From assembly GCA_963702565.1 (NCBI GenBank), contig CAVPDE010000018.1, positions 248,001 through 312,000 on the forward strand: a stretch of 64,000 nucleotides of DNA, given 5' to 3'. This DNA is from CAVPDE01 sp963702565. Lineage in GTDB: Bacteria > Desulfobacterota > DSM-4660 > Desulfatiglandales > HGW-15. Numbering within the stretch: the stretch's first letter is position 1; every line of letters starts with the position of its first letter. The notes below the pieces were generated by a model. It saw nothing but the letters and a program-made list of their open reading frames with translations, made no database searches and was not told the DNA's origin. Positions 18,452 to 26,751 of this stretch are shown piece after piece. A program made the position numbers and the translations under genes.

Positions 18452-18732
18452 CGGACAGCCTCAACAATTCCCGAAAACGCCTTCGATCGCTTGACTCCTG
18501 ACAAGGGCATTTTAGTGATAAAGCGATGTTGATGTAACATGATTTCAAGTCGTTTTCCAGTTGATGTTTCACGTTCCATGGACCGCAACGCAAAATGGCT
18601 TAGGGTTCATTGCGGAGAGAGTGGTTTTGACGCCTCTAAGCGCGCCTCTCTTAAATAGAGTTGACCCTTCTTGGACTGTCAAATAAGGTATGACCATCAT
18701 GCTTGCCAGGCGATTACCCCGAAGGAGAAACT
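18452..18732. promoter_or_regulatory. Divergent intergenic region with a possible kynU promoter
   Basis: 281 bp between the leftward molybdopterin gene and kynU. On the plus strand TTGACC (18661-18666) and TAAGGT (18684-18689) are 17 nt apart; the -10 is weak. No ORF or clear operator palindrome was seen. Confidence 0.35.
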
Positions 18733-20007
18733 ATGTCCATCTCTTTTGAAATCGGCGAAGCCTTTGCCCGAAATCTCGACATGCAGGATGAGCTCAAGTC
18801 CTTCCGCGAGGATTTCGTCATTGCCGACCCCGAGCTCATCTACCTTGACGGCAACTCCCTGGGCCGCCTGCCCAAAGCCACGGTTCCGCTCTTACGACAA
18901 CTCGTGGAGTCCGAGTGGGGCGAAGGCCTCATCAGGGGCTGGAACCGCGGGTGGTGGGATGCGCCCCGCCGCATCGGCGAAAAGATCGCGACCCTGATCG
19001 GCGCAAAGCCGCAGGAGGTCATCGTGGCCGACTCGACCTCGGTGAATCTCTTCAAGCTTGCCGTAGCGGCGCTGCGGTTGCAGGGAAGGCGCGACCGAGT
19101 GGTCAGCGACGTCTTCAACTTTCCCTCCGACCTGTACGTGCTGCAGGGGGCCATCAGCACTTTGGGCGGACGGCACGAGCTGGTGCTTATGGAATCGAAG
19201 GACTCGATCCACATGGAGGACTCTGAAATCGAGAAGACCGTCGACGATCGCACGGCCCTGGTGGAACTCTCCCATGTCGCCTTCAAGAGCGGCTTCCTCT
19301 ATGACATGGAGCGGGTCACCCGCCATGCGCATGACGCCGGGGCATTCGTCATATGGGATTTGTGCCATTCGGTAGGCGCCCTTCCGGTGCGGTTGAATGC
19401 GTGCGGAGCCGACATGGCGGTCGGCTGCACCTACAAATACCTGAACGCCGGGCCCGGATCGCCCGCCTTTCTCTATGTGAGGGAGGATCTTCAGGAAAAA
19501 CTGGGTTCACCGATCTGGGGCTGGGTCGGCCAGGACAACCCCTTCGGTTTTGATCTGCAATACAGCCCTGCCCCGGGGATAAGCCGTTTCCTGGCCGGCA
19601 GCCCGCCCATTCTTTCTATGACCGCGGTTGAGCCTTCAGTGGAGCTGATTCAAAGGGCGGGCTTGGATCGGATCAGGGCCAAGTCCGTGCGCCTCACCGA
19701 GTACATGATCTTCCTCTACGATCGCGTTCTCGCATCAAGGGGTTTTGACCTCGGCTCGCCCCGCGACGAGCGGCGACGGGGCTCCCAGGTCTCCATTCGT
19801 CATAGCGACGCCTTCCGAATCATCCGGGCCATGATCGAAGACATGAAGGTAATCCCCGATTTCCGCGCACCCGACAATATCCGCCTGGGGCTCACCCCGC
19901 TCACCATCAGCTTCTCTGAAGTCTGGGAGGCGGTGCAGCGCATCGCCCACATCATCGACCACAAGGTACATGAACACTTCACGCAGGAGAGACCTACGGT
20001 GACCTGA
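18733..20007 (+). CDS. kynU: Kynureninase
   Basis: PLP enzyme that splits kynurenine to anthranilate and alanine, 424 residues. Family features: YLDGNSLGRLP near the N-terminus (38-48), the WDLCHSVGALPV stretch, and the PLP lysine K235 in GCTYKYLNAGPG, all matching kynureninases. ATG 18733 is preceded by GAAGGAG. No other tryptophan-degradation gene (kynA, kynB) is nearby; instead it heads a cluster of amide/urea-type transport genes, so the physiological substrate may be an environmental kynurenine-like compound. Neighbouring 3' DNA carries a promoter and then the binding-protein remnant. Confidence 0.92.
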   Translation: MSISFEIGEAFARNLDMQDELKSFREDFVIADPELIYLDGNSLGRLPKATVPLLRQLVESEWGEGLIRGWNRGWWDAPRRIGEKIATLIGAKPQEVIVADSTSVNLFKLAVAALRLQGRRDRVVSDVFNFPSDLYVLQGAISTLGGRHELVLMESKDSIHMEDSEIEKTVDDRTALVELSHVAFKSGFLYDMERVTRHAHDAGAFVIWDLCHSVGALPVRLNACGADMAVGCTYKYLNAGPGSPAFLYVREDLQEKLGSPIWGWVGQDNPFGFDLQYSPAPGISRFLAGSPPILSMTAVEPSVELIQRAGLDRIRAKSVRLTEYMIFLYDRVLASRGFDLGSPRDERRRGSQVSIRHSDAFRIIRAMIEDMKVIPDFRAPDNIRLGLTPLTISFSEVWEAVQRIAHIIDHKVHEHFTQERPTVT

Positions 20008-20062
20008 TCTGTCTCGCGACTCGCCCCCACGAACGCCCGGAACACGTGGATGGAGTTCTCTC

Positions 20063-20115
20063 TTGACAGCCTTCCAGAAATTAACTATTTGCTAACTTGT
20101 CTAAAGTATAGTTAA
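20063..20115 (+). promoter_or_regulatory. Promoter with overlapping inverted-repeat operator
   Basis: TTGACA (20063-20068) and TATTTG (20086-20091) are 17 nt apart. TTAACTAT (20081-20088) and ATAGTTAA (20108-20115) form a perfect inverted repeat with centres 27 nt apart, and flanking bases extend the match. The left arm overlaps the -10. It lies upstream of the binding-protein genes; the XRE-cupin regulator of the cluster is a candidate ligand. Confidence 0.5.
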
Positions 20116-20197
20116 TTCGTTCCCACTGGAAAAAGCGCGTGGGCCGTGCCAAGGACATACGGGCCGGAAGGAATGAATTCGGCTGGACGGACTGGGC

Positions 20198-20345
20198 ATG
20201 AAGGGGCAGGCCGTTCGACTTGGAGTTGTTTTTCCACTTTCGGGCGACGAAGAGCTGTTCGGAACCTAGGGTCTCCAGGGGGCTCGAATGGCGGTTGCCG
20301 AGGTCTTGCGGTCAGGGGGGGCGTCGTGGGGGAGGAGTAATTGGG
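20198..20345 (+). pseudogene. Remnant of a leaderless AmiC/UrtA-like binding protein
   Basis: From ATG 20198 the frame reads MKGQAVRLGVVFPLSG, DEELFGT, an in-frame TAG, then GLQGARMAVAEV and a decayed RSGGASWGR. This matches, residue by residue, the first 45 or so residues of the intact leaderless gene at 22398 (PIKIGIVLPLSGAEELFG, GLQGAKMAVAEI, AAGGVLGGR). It then ends. It is therefore a truncated, stop-containing copy. Like that gene it has no signal peptide. Confidence 0.8.
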
Positions 20346-20517
20346 AACCCCGGAAGCAAGGGAATCAGGCCCGCAATCCAAGAGCCCGAGAGTGCCAGCT
20401 GGAACCAAAAACACCGCCAGACCTTCAATAGGCACCTTGATGAAATCTAGATCTGGGCCAGTCGCCAGAGATGGGGGCCTTCGGCCTCTAAACCAACATA
20501 AGAAGGAGGGTAGGAAA

Positions 20518-21714
20518 ATGGATCAAACACGGGTCAAAGAGAAAGCGGTTGGGCTTGTTTTGGTCGTGGGTGTCATGCTGCTGTTCGCACTGGGCGGCGT
20601 TGCCGGAGCCTCGGAGAAGAAACCTCCTGTAAAAGTGGGTGCGGTCTTGCCCCTCTCGGGAGGTTTTGAAATCTACGGTAACCTCGGTGTGCAGGGCGCC
20701 AAGATGGCTATCTCGGAAATAAATGCCGCAGGCGGTGTTCTGGGAGGCCGAAAGATGGAGCTCATCATCGAAGACAATAAGACCGATCCGAAAACGTCCG
20801 TTGAAAAGACCGAAAAAGTCATCCTTCGGGACAAGGTAGTCGCCGTCATGGGACCTGTTAGCAGTGCGGCAAGAGACGCGATGACGCCTGTGGTGGCGAA
20901 GCATAAAACCCCCCTTCTTTACGGCATCGACTATGAGGGCGGAGCATGCAACCGGTACCTCTTCTGCTACAGCCCCATTCCGGATCACTACATCAAGCCT
21001 TTGATCCCCTATCTCGCGGCAGAGTATGGCAAGTCCTTTTATGTCTTCGGCTATGATTACGTGTGGCCCCATAAAATGGCGGAGGCCATTGATCGGGAGG
21101 TGAAGGCTGTCGGCGGTGAAATCAAAGGGGTGACATACACTCCTTTCGGCGTGAAGGATTTTGCCCCCACAATTCAGAAAATCGCCCAGTCGGGCGCGAA
21201 GGTCCTCATGCTGATCCTTCCTGGGGCGGATGGGTTTACGTTCATTAAGCAATTTACCGAGTTCGGTCTCAAAAAGAACATCAAGCTCGTTGCCATCGCT
21301 TCTGAAGAAAACTATCTGAGTGCTTTGACGCCGGAACAATCCGAAGGCATCACCACCTGTCTTCAGTTCGTGAGCAGCATGGACAAGGCGGAGACCAAAT
21401 CCTTTGTTGCACGGCAGAAGAAGATGTTTGGGGAAAAGACCGTGGTCACCTATGCAGCGGAGTCTCACTATGGGCTGATCATGCTTCTGAAGAACGCTAT
21501 AGAAAAGGCCAAATCCGACAACAAAGAGAAGATCATCGATGCCATGGGTGACCTTACGATCACCGTGGGCAACGGGCCCGTGACCATGCGAAAAATGGAT
21601 CACCATATGGTTCTCAACATGGTGATTGCGGAGTTCACAGGAGGGAAGCTTGTGGCGAAAGAGGACATAGGGCCGATCCGTCCTGCGAATCAATGCGAGG
21701 GGAAGAAGCAGTGA
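20518..21714 (+). CDS. ABC transporter substrate-binding protein, AmiC/UrtA-like (copy 1)
   Basis: 398 residues, periplasmic. Signal peptide residues 1-31 (hydrophobic core, GVAGAS). Two-lobed type I binding fold: VGAVLPLSGGFEIYG, GAKMAISEINAAGGVLGGR, and a hinge-side segment DYEGGACNRYLFCYSP with two Cys, then FGYDYVWPHKM. The DYVWP motif parallels GSDYIYP of AmiC, pointing to the urea/short-chain-amide group of branched-chain-type receptors rather than Leu/Ile/Val. ATG 20518 is preceded by GAAGGAGGG. First of three intact paralogues in the cluster. Ligand unknown. Confidence 0.88.
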   Translation: MDQTRVKEKAVGLVLVVGVMLLFALGGVAGASEKKPPVKVGAVLPLSGGFEIYGNLGVQGAKMAISEINAAGGVLGGRKMELIIEDNKTDPKTSVEKTEKVILRDKVVAVMGPVSSAARDAMTPVVAKHKTPLLYGIDYEGGACNRYLFCYSPIPDHYIKPLIPYLAAEYGKSFYVFGYDYVWPHKMAEAIDREVKAVGGEIKGVTYTPFGVKDFAPTIQKIAQSGAKVLMLILPGADGFTFIKQFTEFGLKKNIKLVAIASEENYLSALTPEQSEGITTCLQFVSSMDKAETKSFVARQKKMFGEKTVVTYAAESHYGLIMLLKNAIEKAKSDNKEKIIDAMGDLTITVGNGPVTMRKMDHHMVLNMVIAEFTGGKLVAKEDIGPIRPANQCEGKKQ

Positions 21715-21761
21715 TTTCAAGAAGAAGCATTTCGCAGGACTGAAGAGCTCTTGGATCAACC

Positions 21762-22343
21762 ATGAAGTGGTACATTCTTGTGGCTCACCCCAAGGGGGAG
21801 TCTTTCACCCAAGCGGTCTGTGAGGCCCTGAAGCAGGGCCTCACAGAAGCAGGGACAACCTTTGAGGTGAACGACCTCTACGCTTCGAAATTTAACCCAG
21901 TTATGGGGGAAGAGGATTTCAACCAATTCACCCGGCACGGCCGCCTTCCGGAAGACGTCCTCATGGAGCAAAAGAGAGTCGATCAGGCTGAATCCCTGGC
22001 CTTGATCTATCCTGTCTGGTGGAACGAAGCCCCGGCCATCCTTAAAGGCTGGCTTGACCGGGTTCTTTCAAAAGGCTGGGCCTATGACATCAATGCGCAG
22101 GGCGAAGCCGTCCCCCTGCTCAAGCTCCAGAGAGTCGTGATTCTCAATACGGCCGGCAATTCGCTCATGCTCAACGAAACCGGAGGCCTTAATGCCGCCT
22201 CACGCCTAACCAAGGGCTTGGGAACCTTTGAATTCTGCGGAGTGAGCCGAGTGGATCACCGGATTCTCGACAACGTGATGGCCGATGAAGCCGGGCGAAA
22301 GCGATTTCTGCAGGAGGTTAAACAGTTGGGGCGCTCCGGGTAG
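21762..22343 (+). CDS. Flavodoxin-like NAD(P)H:quinone oxidoreductase
   Basis: 193 residues, Flavodoxin_2/NQO1-MdaB-type fold. It begins with a beta strand and phosphate-binding loop VAHPKGESF (8-16). YPVWWNEAPAILKGWLDRV (88-106) is the characteristic FMN/FAD-binding and dimer segment, and NTAGNS follows at about 128. It probably reduces quinones or electrophilic aromatics with NAD(P)H in the cytoplasm. It sits 47 bp after the first binding-protein gene and 55 bp before the second, so it is part of the same transcript. This suggests that the imported compound is redox-active, which is inference. Confidence 0.82.
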   Translation: MKWYILVAHPKGESFTQAVCEALKQGLTEAGTTFEVNDLYASKFNPVMGEEDFNQFTRHGRLPEDVLMEQKRVDQAESLALIYPVWWNEAPAILKGWLDRVLSKGWAYDINAQGEAVPLLKLQRVVILNTAGNSLMLNETGGLNAASRLTKGLGTFEFCGVSRVDHRILDNVMADEAGRKRFLQEVKQLGRSG

Positions 22344-22397
22344 AGCCTGGAGGCCCCGGGAAGCGGCGCGGGTGATGACGCTGCAATGGAGGAAGAG

Positions 22398-23501
22398 ATG
22401 AACAAGACTCCGATCAAGATCGGGATTGTGTTACCCCTTTCGGGAGCTGAAGAGCTTTTCGGGAGCCAGGGGCTCCAAGGAGCCAAAATGGCTGTGGCTG
22501 AGATCAACGCCGCGGGAGGCGTCTTGGGAGGCCGCCCTGTCGAATTGGTCATTGAAGACGAGCAAACCGATTTGAAAAGGGCGGTGGAAAAGACGAAGAA
22601 AGTGATTTTTCAGGACCGGGTGATCGCGGTCATGGGCCCGACGAGCAGCGCCCATCGGAACGCCATGATCGAGATCTGCACGAAGCATAAAACCCCCTTG
22701 CTTTATGCTACGGACTATGAAGGCGGGTGCTGTGACCGGTATCTCTTTTGCTACTCTCCAATTCCCGATCATTATGTCAAGCCCCTTGTCCCCTATCTGA
22801 TGGATAAGTCGGGGAAGGCGTTCTATGTGATCGGCGCGGACTACGTGTGGCCTGTCAAGATCGGAGAGGCCGTCAAGAAAGAGGTGCTGCGCCTGGGGGG
22901 CAGCATCGTTGGAGAAGAATTCCTCCCCTTTGATACCAAGGACTTCAAGGCCAATCTGCAAAGGATTATTCAGTCGAAAGCCAATCATGTGGTGATGATG
23001 CTGCTTGGTTCGGACGGACAGATTTTCATCAAGCAGTTTGCCGCTCTGGGGCTTGGAAAAAAGATCACGCTGACGGTGATGGCCTTCAACGAGAATTACA
23101 TGATCGGTTTGGAGCCGTCGGAGGTCGAGGGCATCGTCACCTGCGCTCATTTCCTGGCCAACCTGGATAAACCGGAGGCCAGAGGATTCGTGGAAAGTCA
23201 AAAGAAGATGTTCGGGCCGGATGCGGTGGTGAGCTGTTTCGCGGAGTCCCACTACGGCCTCCTCCTCTTCTTGAGGGACGCTCTGGAAAAGGCGAAGACC
23301 GACGACAAGGAAAAGGTGATTGACGCCATGGGCGACCAGACCCTCGTGGTGGGCAACGGCCCGGTCACGCTCAGGGCTTCGGATCACCACATGGTCCTCA
23401 ACATCCTCATCGCTGAGGTGAAGTACGGCGAGCTGATCATGGCCAAGGACATCGGTCCGGTCGCCCCGGCAGATCAGTGTGCGGGCAAGAAGAAGGCGTG
23501 A
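22398..23501 (+). CDS. Leaderless AmiC/UrtA-like ligand-binding protein (probable cytoplasmic sensor)
   Basis: 367 residues. Same fold as the two flanking periplasmic receptors, but the protein begins MNKTPIKIGIVLPLSG, directly at the first beta strand of the mature domain, with no signal peptide. GGAGG 5 nt before ATG 22398 fixes this start; the alternative ATG 22386 adds four acidic residues. Segments GLQGAKMAVAEINAAGG, DYEGGCCDRYLFCYSP and GADYVWPVKI match copies 1 and 3. AmiC of Pseudomonas is a leaderless member that senses amides in the cytoplasm. The stop codon overlaps the GTG of the regulator gene (GTGA), so co-translation is likely. Confidence 0.88.
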   Translation: MNKTPIKIGIVLPLSGAEELFGSQGLQGAKMAVAEINAAGGVLGGRPVELVIEDEQTDLKRAVEKTKKVIFQDRVIAVMGPTSSAHRNAMIEICTKHKTPLLYATDYEGGCCDRYLFCYSPIPDHYVKPLVPYLMDKSGKAFYVIGADYVWPVKIGEAVKKEVLRLGGSIVGEEFLPFDTKDFKANLQRIIQSKANHVVMMLLGSDGQIFIKQFAALGLGKKITLTVMAFNENYMIGLEPSEVEGIVTCAHFLANLDKPEARGFVESQKKMFGPDAVVSCFAESHYGLLLFLRDALEKAKTDDKEKVIDAMGDQTLVVGNGPVTLRASDHHMVLNILIAEVKYGELIMAKDIGPVAPADQCAGKKKA

Positions 23502-24046
23502 AAGAAATCGCAGAAAAACTCAAGGCTCTTCGCCTGGCGAATCGCCTGACCCTCAAGGAACTGGCGAAGAAGGCGGGCTGCACAGGCGCTTACCTTTCCC
23601 AACTCGAGCGTGGCCTGGCCAATCCCTCGATCATGATTCTCAAGAAGATCGCGTCTGCACTTCAGGTTAAAGTGGTTGATTTGTTTCTGGAGGATGAAAC
23701 AAACGGAGAGGACGTGGTGCTGCACGAAGGAGACAGGGTCAACATCAACTTTAGAAAAGGGGATGCCAAGATCCAGATGCTGGTGCGGGACATTCAAAAC
23801 AAGCGCATGCAGCCCTTCTACACCACCATTGAGCCGGGAGGTGGATCAGAAGGTTCCTATTCCCATATCGGTGAGGAGTTCGGAATTGTGCTCCGGGGTG
23901 TCCTGGAGATTCAGCTTCAAGGAAGGTCCCATCGCGTCAAGAAAAACGAGAGTTTCTATTTTTCGTCGCGGGAACCTCACAGCTGGTCCAATCCCGGCAA
24001 AACAAAAACTGAGGTGATATGGGTGGTGAGCCCCCCGACTTTCTAG
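23498..24046 (+). CDS. XRE-family regulator with C-terminal cupin domain
   Basis: 182 residues. Helix-turn-helix residues 5-58 (LTLKELAKKAGCTGAYLSQLERG, read in parts), then a cupin domain: GSYSHIGEEFGIVLRGVLE and SFYFSSREPHSW carry the His/Glu positions of a small-molecule or metal pocket. This XRE-cupin layout is common in local regulators of amino acid and polyamine uptake (PuuR-like). GTG 23498 overlaps the stop of the leaderless binding protein; a GTG at 23477 is possible but would overlap more. A candidate target is the palindromic promoter at 20063-20115. Confidence 0.87.
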   Translation: MKEIAEKLKALRLANRLTLKELAKKAGCTGAYLSQLERGLANPSIMILKKIASALQVKVVDLFLEDETNGEDVVLHEGDRVNINFRKGDAKIQMLVRDIQNKRMQPFYTTIEPGGGSEGSYSHIGEEFGIVLRGVLEIQLQGRSHRVKKNESFYFSSREPHSWSNPGKTKTEVIWVVSPPTF

Positions 24047-24069
24047 CGTGAGAGGAAGAAGGTAAAGAA

Positions 24070-24678
24070 ATGAGAACCGATTCTTTTTCAGCCAAGCGAA
24101 AACAATCCTCGGTGAAGTTAAACAGGGGATCCACCGCCATTCTGGTGGTGGACATGCTGAATGACTTCCTCAAACAGGGCGGCAAAATGGTCCTTGAAGG
24201 AGGAGGGGTCCTCATCCCCCCCATGCGCCGCCTGCTGACGCAAGCCAGGAAGGTGGGAATCCCCGTGATCTATGTGAACGACTGCCACAGGCCTGGTCTC
24301 AGGGATGACCGTGAATTCAAGAAGCGCTCTGAACACTGCATTGAAGGCAGTTGGGGAGCGGAGGTGATTGAAGAGCTGAAGCCGAAGAAAAAAGACTTCG
24401 TAGTGCTCAAGCACCGGTTCAGCGGGTTCTATGATACGGATTTGGATCTGACCCTCAAAGACCTCTGCGTCGACACGGTGATCGTGATGGGCGTGGTGAC
24501 CAACATTTGCGTCCGGTCCACCATCCATGATGCCTTTTTCAGAGGGTACAGGGTGCTGGTTCCCAGAGACTGTGTGATGGCCACGGGCGAAAGAGAGCAG
24601 GAGTCTTCTCTCTACGACATTGAAACCCATTTCGGAGACGTGACGACTTCAGACAGGCTCTTGAAAATAATGGCATGA
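24070..24678 (+). CDS. Isochorismatase-like cysteine hydrolase
   Basis: 202 residues, soluble. The catalytic triad of the family is visible: Asp28 (VVDMLNDF), Lys114 (VLKHRFSGFYDT) and Cys147 (VTNICVRST, after the usual cis-peptide region GVV). Members include nicotinamidase, N-carbamoylsarcosine and biuret amidohydrolases, which hydrolyse amide or ureido bonds. With AmiC/UrtA-type receptors around it, an amidase acting on the imported ligand is the simplest reading. GAAGAAGG precedes the ATG. A well-formed gene with no sign of decay. Confidence 0.87.
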   Translation: MRTDSFSAKRKQSSVKLNRGSTAILVVDMLNDFLKQGGKMVLEGGGVLIPPMRRLLTQARKVGIPVIYVNDCHRPGLRDDREFKKRSEHCIEGSWGAEVIEELKPKKKDFVVLKHRFSGFYDTDLDLTLKDLCVDTVIVMGVVTNICVRSTIHDAFFRGYRVLVPRDCVMATGEREQESSLYDIETHFGDVTTSDRLLKIMA

Positions 24679-24742
24679 GCTTGGGGCTGTAAGACGGCCG
24701 TTGTGGCCGGAAATGAAACGTATTCTTAAAGGAGGAGTTTAT

Positions 24743-25957
24743 ATGAAGAGGAAAGGATTGTCAAAATTGATGGTGGGTTGTGTTCTCGGTCTGGGCATCC
24801 TTGCGCTGGTCTTTGGCCCTGTTTCCGCGGCGGATAAAAAGGAGCCCATCAAGATCGGAATTGTTCTTCCCTTTTCCGGCGGCCTGGAGCTCTTCGGACA
24901 GCAGGGAACCCAGGGCGCCAAGATGGCTGTGGCTGAGATCAATGCCGCGGGCGGCGTTCTGGGAGGTCGGCCCTTCGAGCTGATCATCGAAGACGACAAG
25001 ACCGACCCGAAAACCGCGGTGGAAAAAGTAAACAAGCTTGTCATGAAGGATAAGGTCCACGCTCTGTTGGGGCCGATCACCTCCGCAAACCGGGATGCCA
25101 TGACACCGGCTGTGACCAAACTGAAAACCCCTCTTCTTTATGCCACGGACTATGAAGGAGGAGTCTGCAACCGGTATGTGTTCTGCTACAGCGCAGTGCC
25201 GGATCACTACATCAAACCCTTTATCCCGCATCTCATGAAGAACTACGGGGATTCTTTCTATCTCTTCGGCGCGGACTATGTGTGGCCCCATAAGATGAAC
25301 GAAGCGATCAAGGCTTCCATTATCGCGAACAAGGGCAAGGTGGTGGCAGAGGAGTACACGCCGTTCGGAGTAAAGGATTTTGCAAGCACAATCCAGAAGA
25401 TCGGCGCCTCAGGGGCGAAGGTCCTCATTCTGACTCTGCCAGGAGCCGACGGCCAGACCTTTGTCAAGCAGTTCGGCGAATTTGGAATGAAGGACAAAGT
25501 CAAGATCGCCTTCATGGGTTTCAATGACAACTACATGTCCGGCCTCACCGGTGCGCAGGCGGAAGGCGTCATCACGTGCAACCACTTCATTCAGTCTCTG
25601 GACCGGCCGGAAGCCAAGGATTTCGTGGCCCGGCAGCACAAGATGTTTGGAGACAAGGCCATTGTGAGTTTTTATGCGGACAGCCATTATGGCCTGGTCA
25701 TGCTCTTCAAACAGGCAATTGACAAAGCCAAATCCGACAACAAAGAGAAAATCATCGATGCCATGCCCGGCCTGAGCGTCACGGCGGGCAATGGGAAAGT
25801 CATTATGCACGAAGACCATCACATGACATTGAATATGCTCATCGCCGAAGTCATGGGCGGTCAGTTAAAAATGAAGGAGTACATCGGGCCCATCAGAGCC
25901 GTGAGCCAGTGCAAAGACAAGAAAATGGAAGGGGCCAAGGAAGCCACCAAGAAATAG
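24743..25957 (+). CDS. ABC transporter substrate-binding protein, AmiC/UrtA-like (copy 3)
   Basis: 404 residues with a signal peptide ending near VSAAD (about residue 30). Mature domain as in copies 1 and 2: IGIVLPFSGGLELFG, GAKMAVAEINAAGGVLGGR, DYEGGVCNRYVFCYSA, FGADYVWPHKM. The C-terminal tail is Lys/Glu-rich. ATG 24743 is preceded by AAAGGAGGAG, one of the strongest ribosome sites in the cluster. Directly followed by a hairpin and then the transporter genes, so this is probably the main receptor for the ABC system. Confidence 0.9.
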   Translation: MKRKGLSKLMVGCVLGLGILALVFGPVSAADKKEPIKIGIVLPFSGGLELFGQQGTQGAKMAVAEINAAGGVLGGRPFELIIEDDKTDPKTAVEKVNKLVMKDKVHALLGPITSANRDAMTPAVTKLKTPLLYATDYEGGVCNRYVFCYSAVPDHYIKPFIPHLMKNYGDSFYLFGADYVWPHKMNEAIKASIIANKGKVVAEEYTPFGVKDFASTIQKIGASGAKVLILTLPGADGQTFVKQFGEFGMKDKVKIAFMGFNDNYMSGLTGAQAEGVITCNHFIQSLDRPEAKDFVARQHKMFGDKAIVSFYADSHYGLVMLFKQAIDKAKSDNKEKIIDAMPGLSVTAGNGKVIMHEDHHMTLNMLIAEVMGGQLKMKEYIGPIRAVSQCKDKKMEGAKEATKK

Positions 25958-25970
25958 GCTCATAAACCTG

Positions 25971-26004
25971 GGGGCGGGGGACTGCAGAAACCCGCCCCAC
26001 TTTT
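25971..26004 (+). terminator. Attenuator-type hairpin after the binding-protein gene
   Basis: GGGGCGGG (25971-25978) pairs perfectly with CCCGCCCC (25991-25998) around a 12-nt loop, followed by ACTTTTC. It lies in the 59-bp gap between binding protein and ATPase. Partial terminators here are a known way to make the receptor in excess over the membrane complex. Confidence 0.65.
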
Positions 26005-26016
26005 CAATCCTAAACC

Positions 26017-26751
26017 ATGGCCGTCATCTTAGAAACCAGGAACCTGACCAAACGCTTCGGAGGCCTTACAGCGGTCGACCATGTGAATCTTCGACTGGAC
26101 GAGGGAGAATTGCGCTGCATTATAGGCCCCAACGGATGCGGCAAGACCACCTTGTTCAATCTCATCTCCGGTTTTTACAAGCCCAGTGAGGGACAGGTCC
26201 TGTACCACGGCCAGGACATCACCGGGAAGCCGGTATATGCCATTAGCGAGCTGGGAATCGGGCGGAAGTTTCAGGTTCCGAGCGTTTTCAATCAGCTCAA
26301 GGTGTACGAGAACGTTCGAGTCCCCTTTTATTTTAGCCACCGCCACTCGAAGGCTGAAGAGGCGGGCCAGGAGATCATGGCCCTGCTGGCCAAAGTTAAT
26401 CTCGATGAAAAAAAGGAAGATCTGGCGATCAACCTGGCCCACGGAGAGAAGCAGTGGCTCGAGATAGGGATGGTCCTGGCCAGCAAACCGAGGCTCATGC
26501 TTCTCGATGAGCCCACGGCCGGAATGACCGTTGGGGAGACCAGCAAGACAGCGCAGCTCATTCGAAGCATCTCTCAGGAGACAGGGATCTCCATCCTGGT
26601 GATCGAACACGACATCAGCTTTGTCCGTGAGATTGCCGGTCGGATCACGGTCATGTACAAGGGAGCCCTTTTCAAGGAAGGGAGTTACGAAGAGATCCAG
26701 GCGGACTCGGAGGTCCGGGAGATCTACCTGGGGAGGCAGAAGAAATGTTGA
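26017..26751 (+). CDS. ABC transporter ATPase, UrtD/LivG-like
   Basis: 244 residues. Walker A GPNGCGKTT (39-47), Q-loop region in the RKFQVPSVFNQL segment, Walker B LMLLDEPTAGMT and the H-loop in VIEHDISF. The signature region reads AHGEKQWLEIGMVL, the form found in the UrtD ATPase of urea transporters rather than a classical LSGGQ. Acts on the cytoplasmic face with the partner ATPase and two permeases. The start at 26017 has no clear ribosome site. Its end overlaps the next gene by 7 nt. Confidence 0.92.
   Translation: MAVILETRNLTKRFGGLTAVDHVNLRLDEGELRCIIGPNGCGKTTLFNLISGFYKPSEGQVLYHGQDITGKPVYAISELGIGRKFQVPSVFNQLKVYENVRVPFYFSHRHSKAEEAGQEIMALLAKVNLDEKKEDLAINLAHGEKQWLEIGMVLASKPRLMLLDEPTAGMTVGETSKTAQLIRSISQETGISILVIEHDISFVREIAGRITVMYKGALFKEGSYEEIQADSEVREIYLGRQKKC

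Noticed and set aside
20341..20517. An N-terminal extension of receptor copy 1 from 20341
   Set aside because: The upstream 59 codons are non-protein-like, a strong ribosome site and signal peptide fix the start at 20518.
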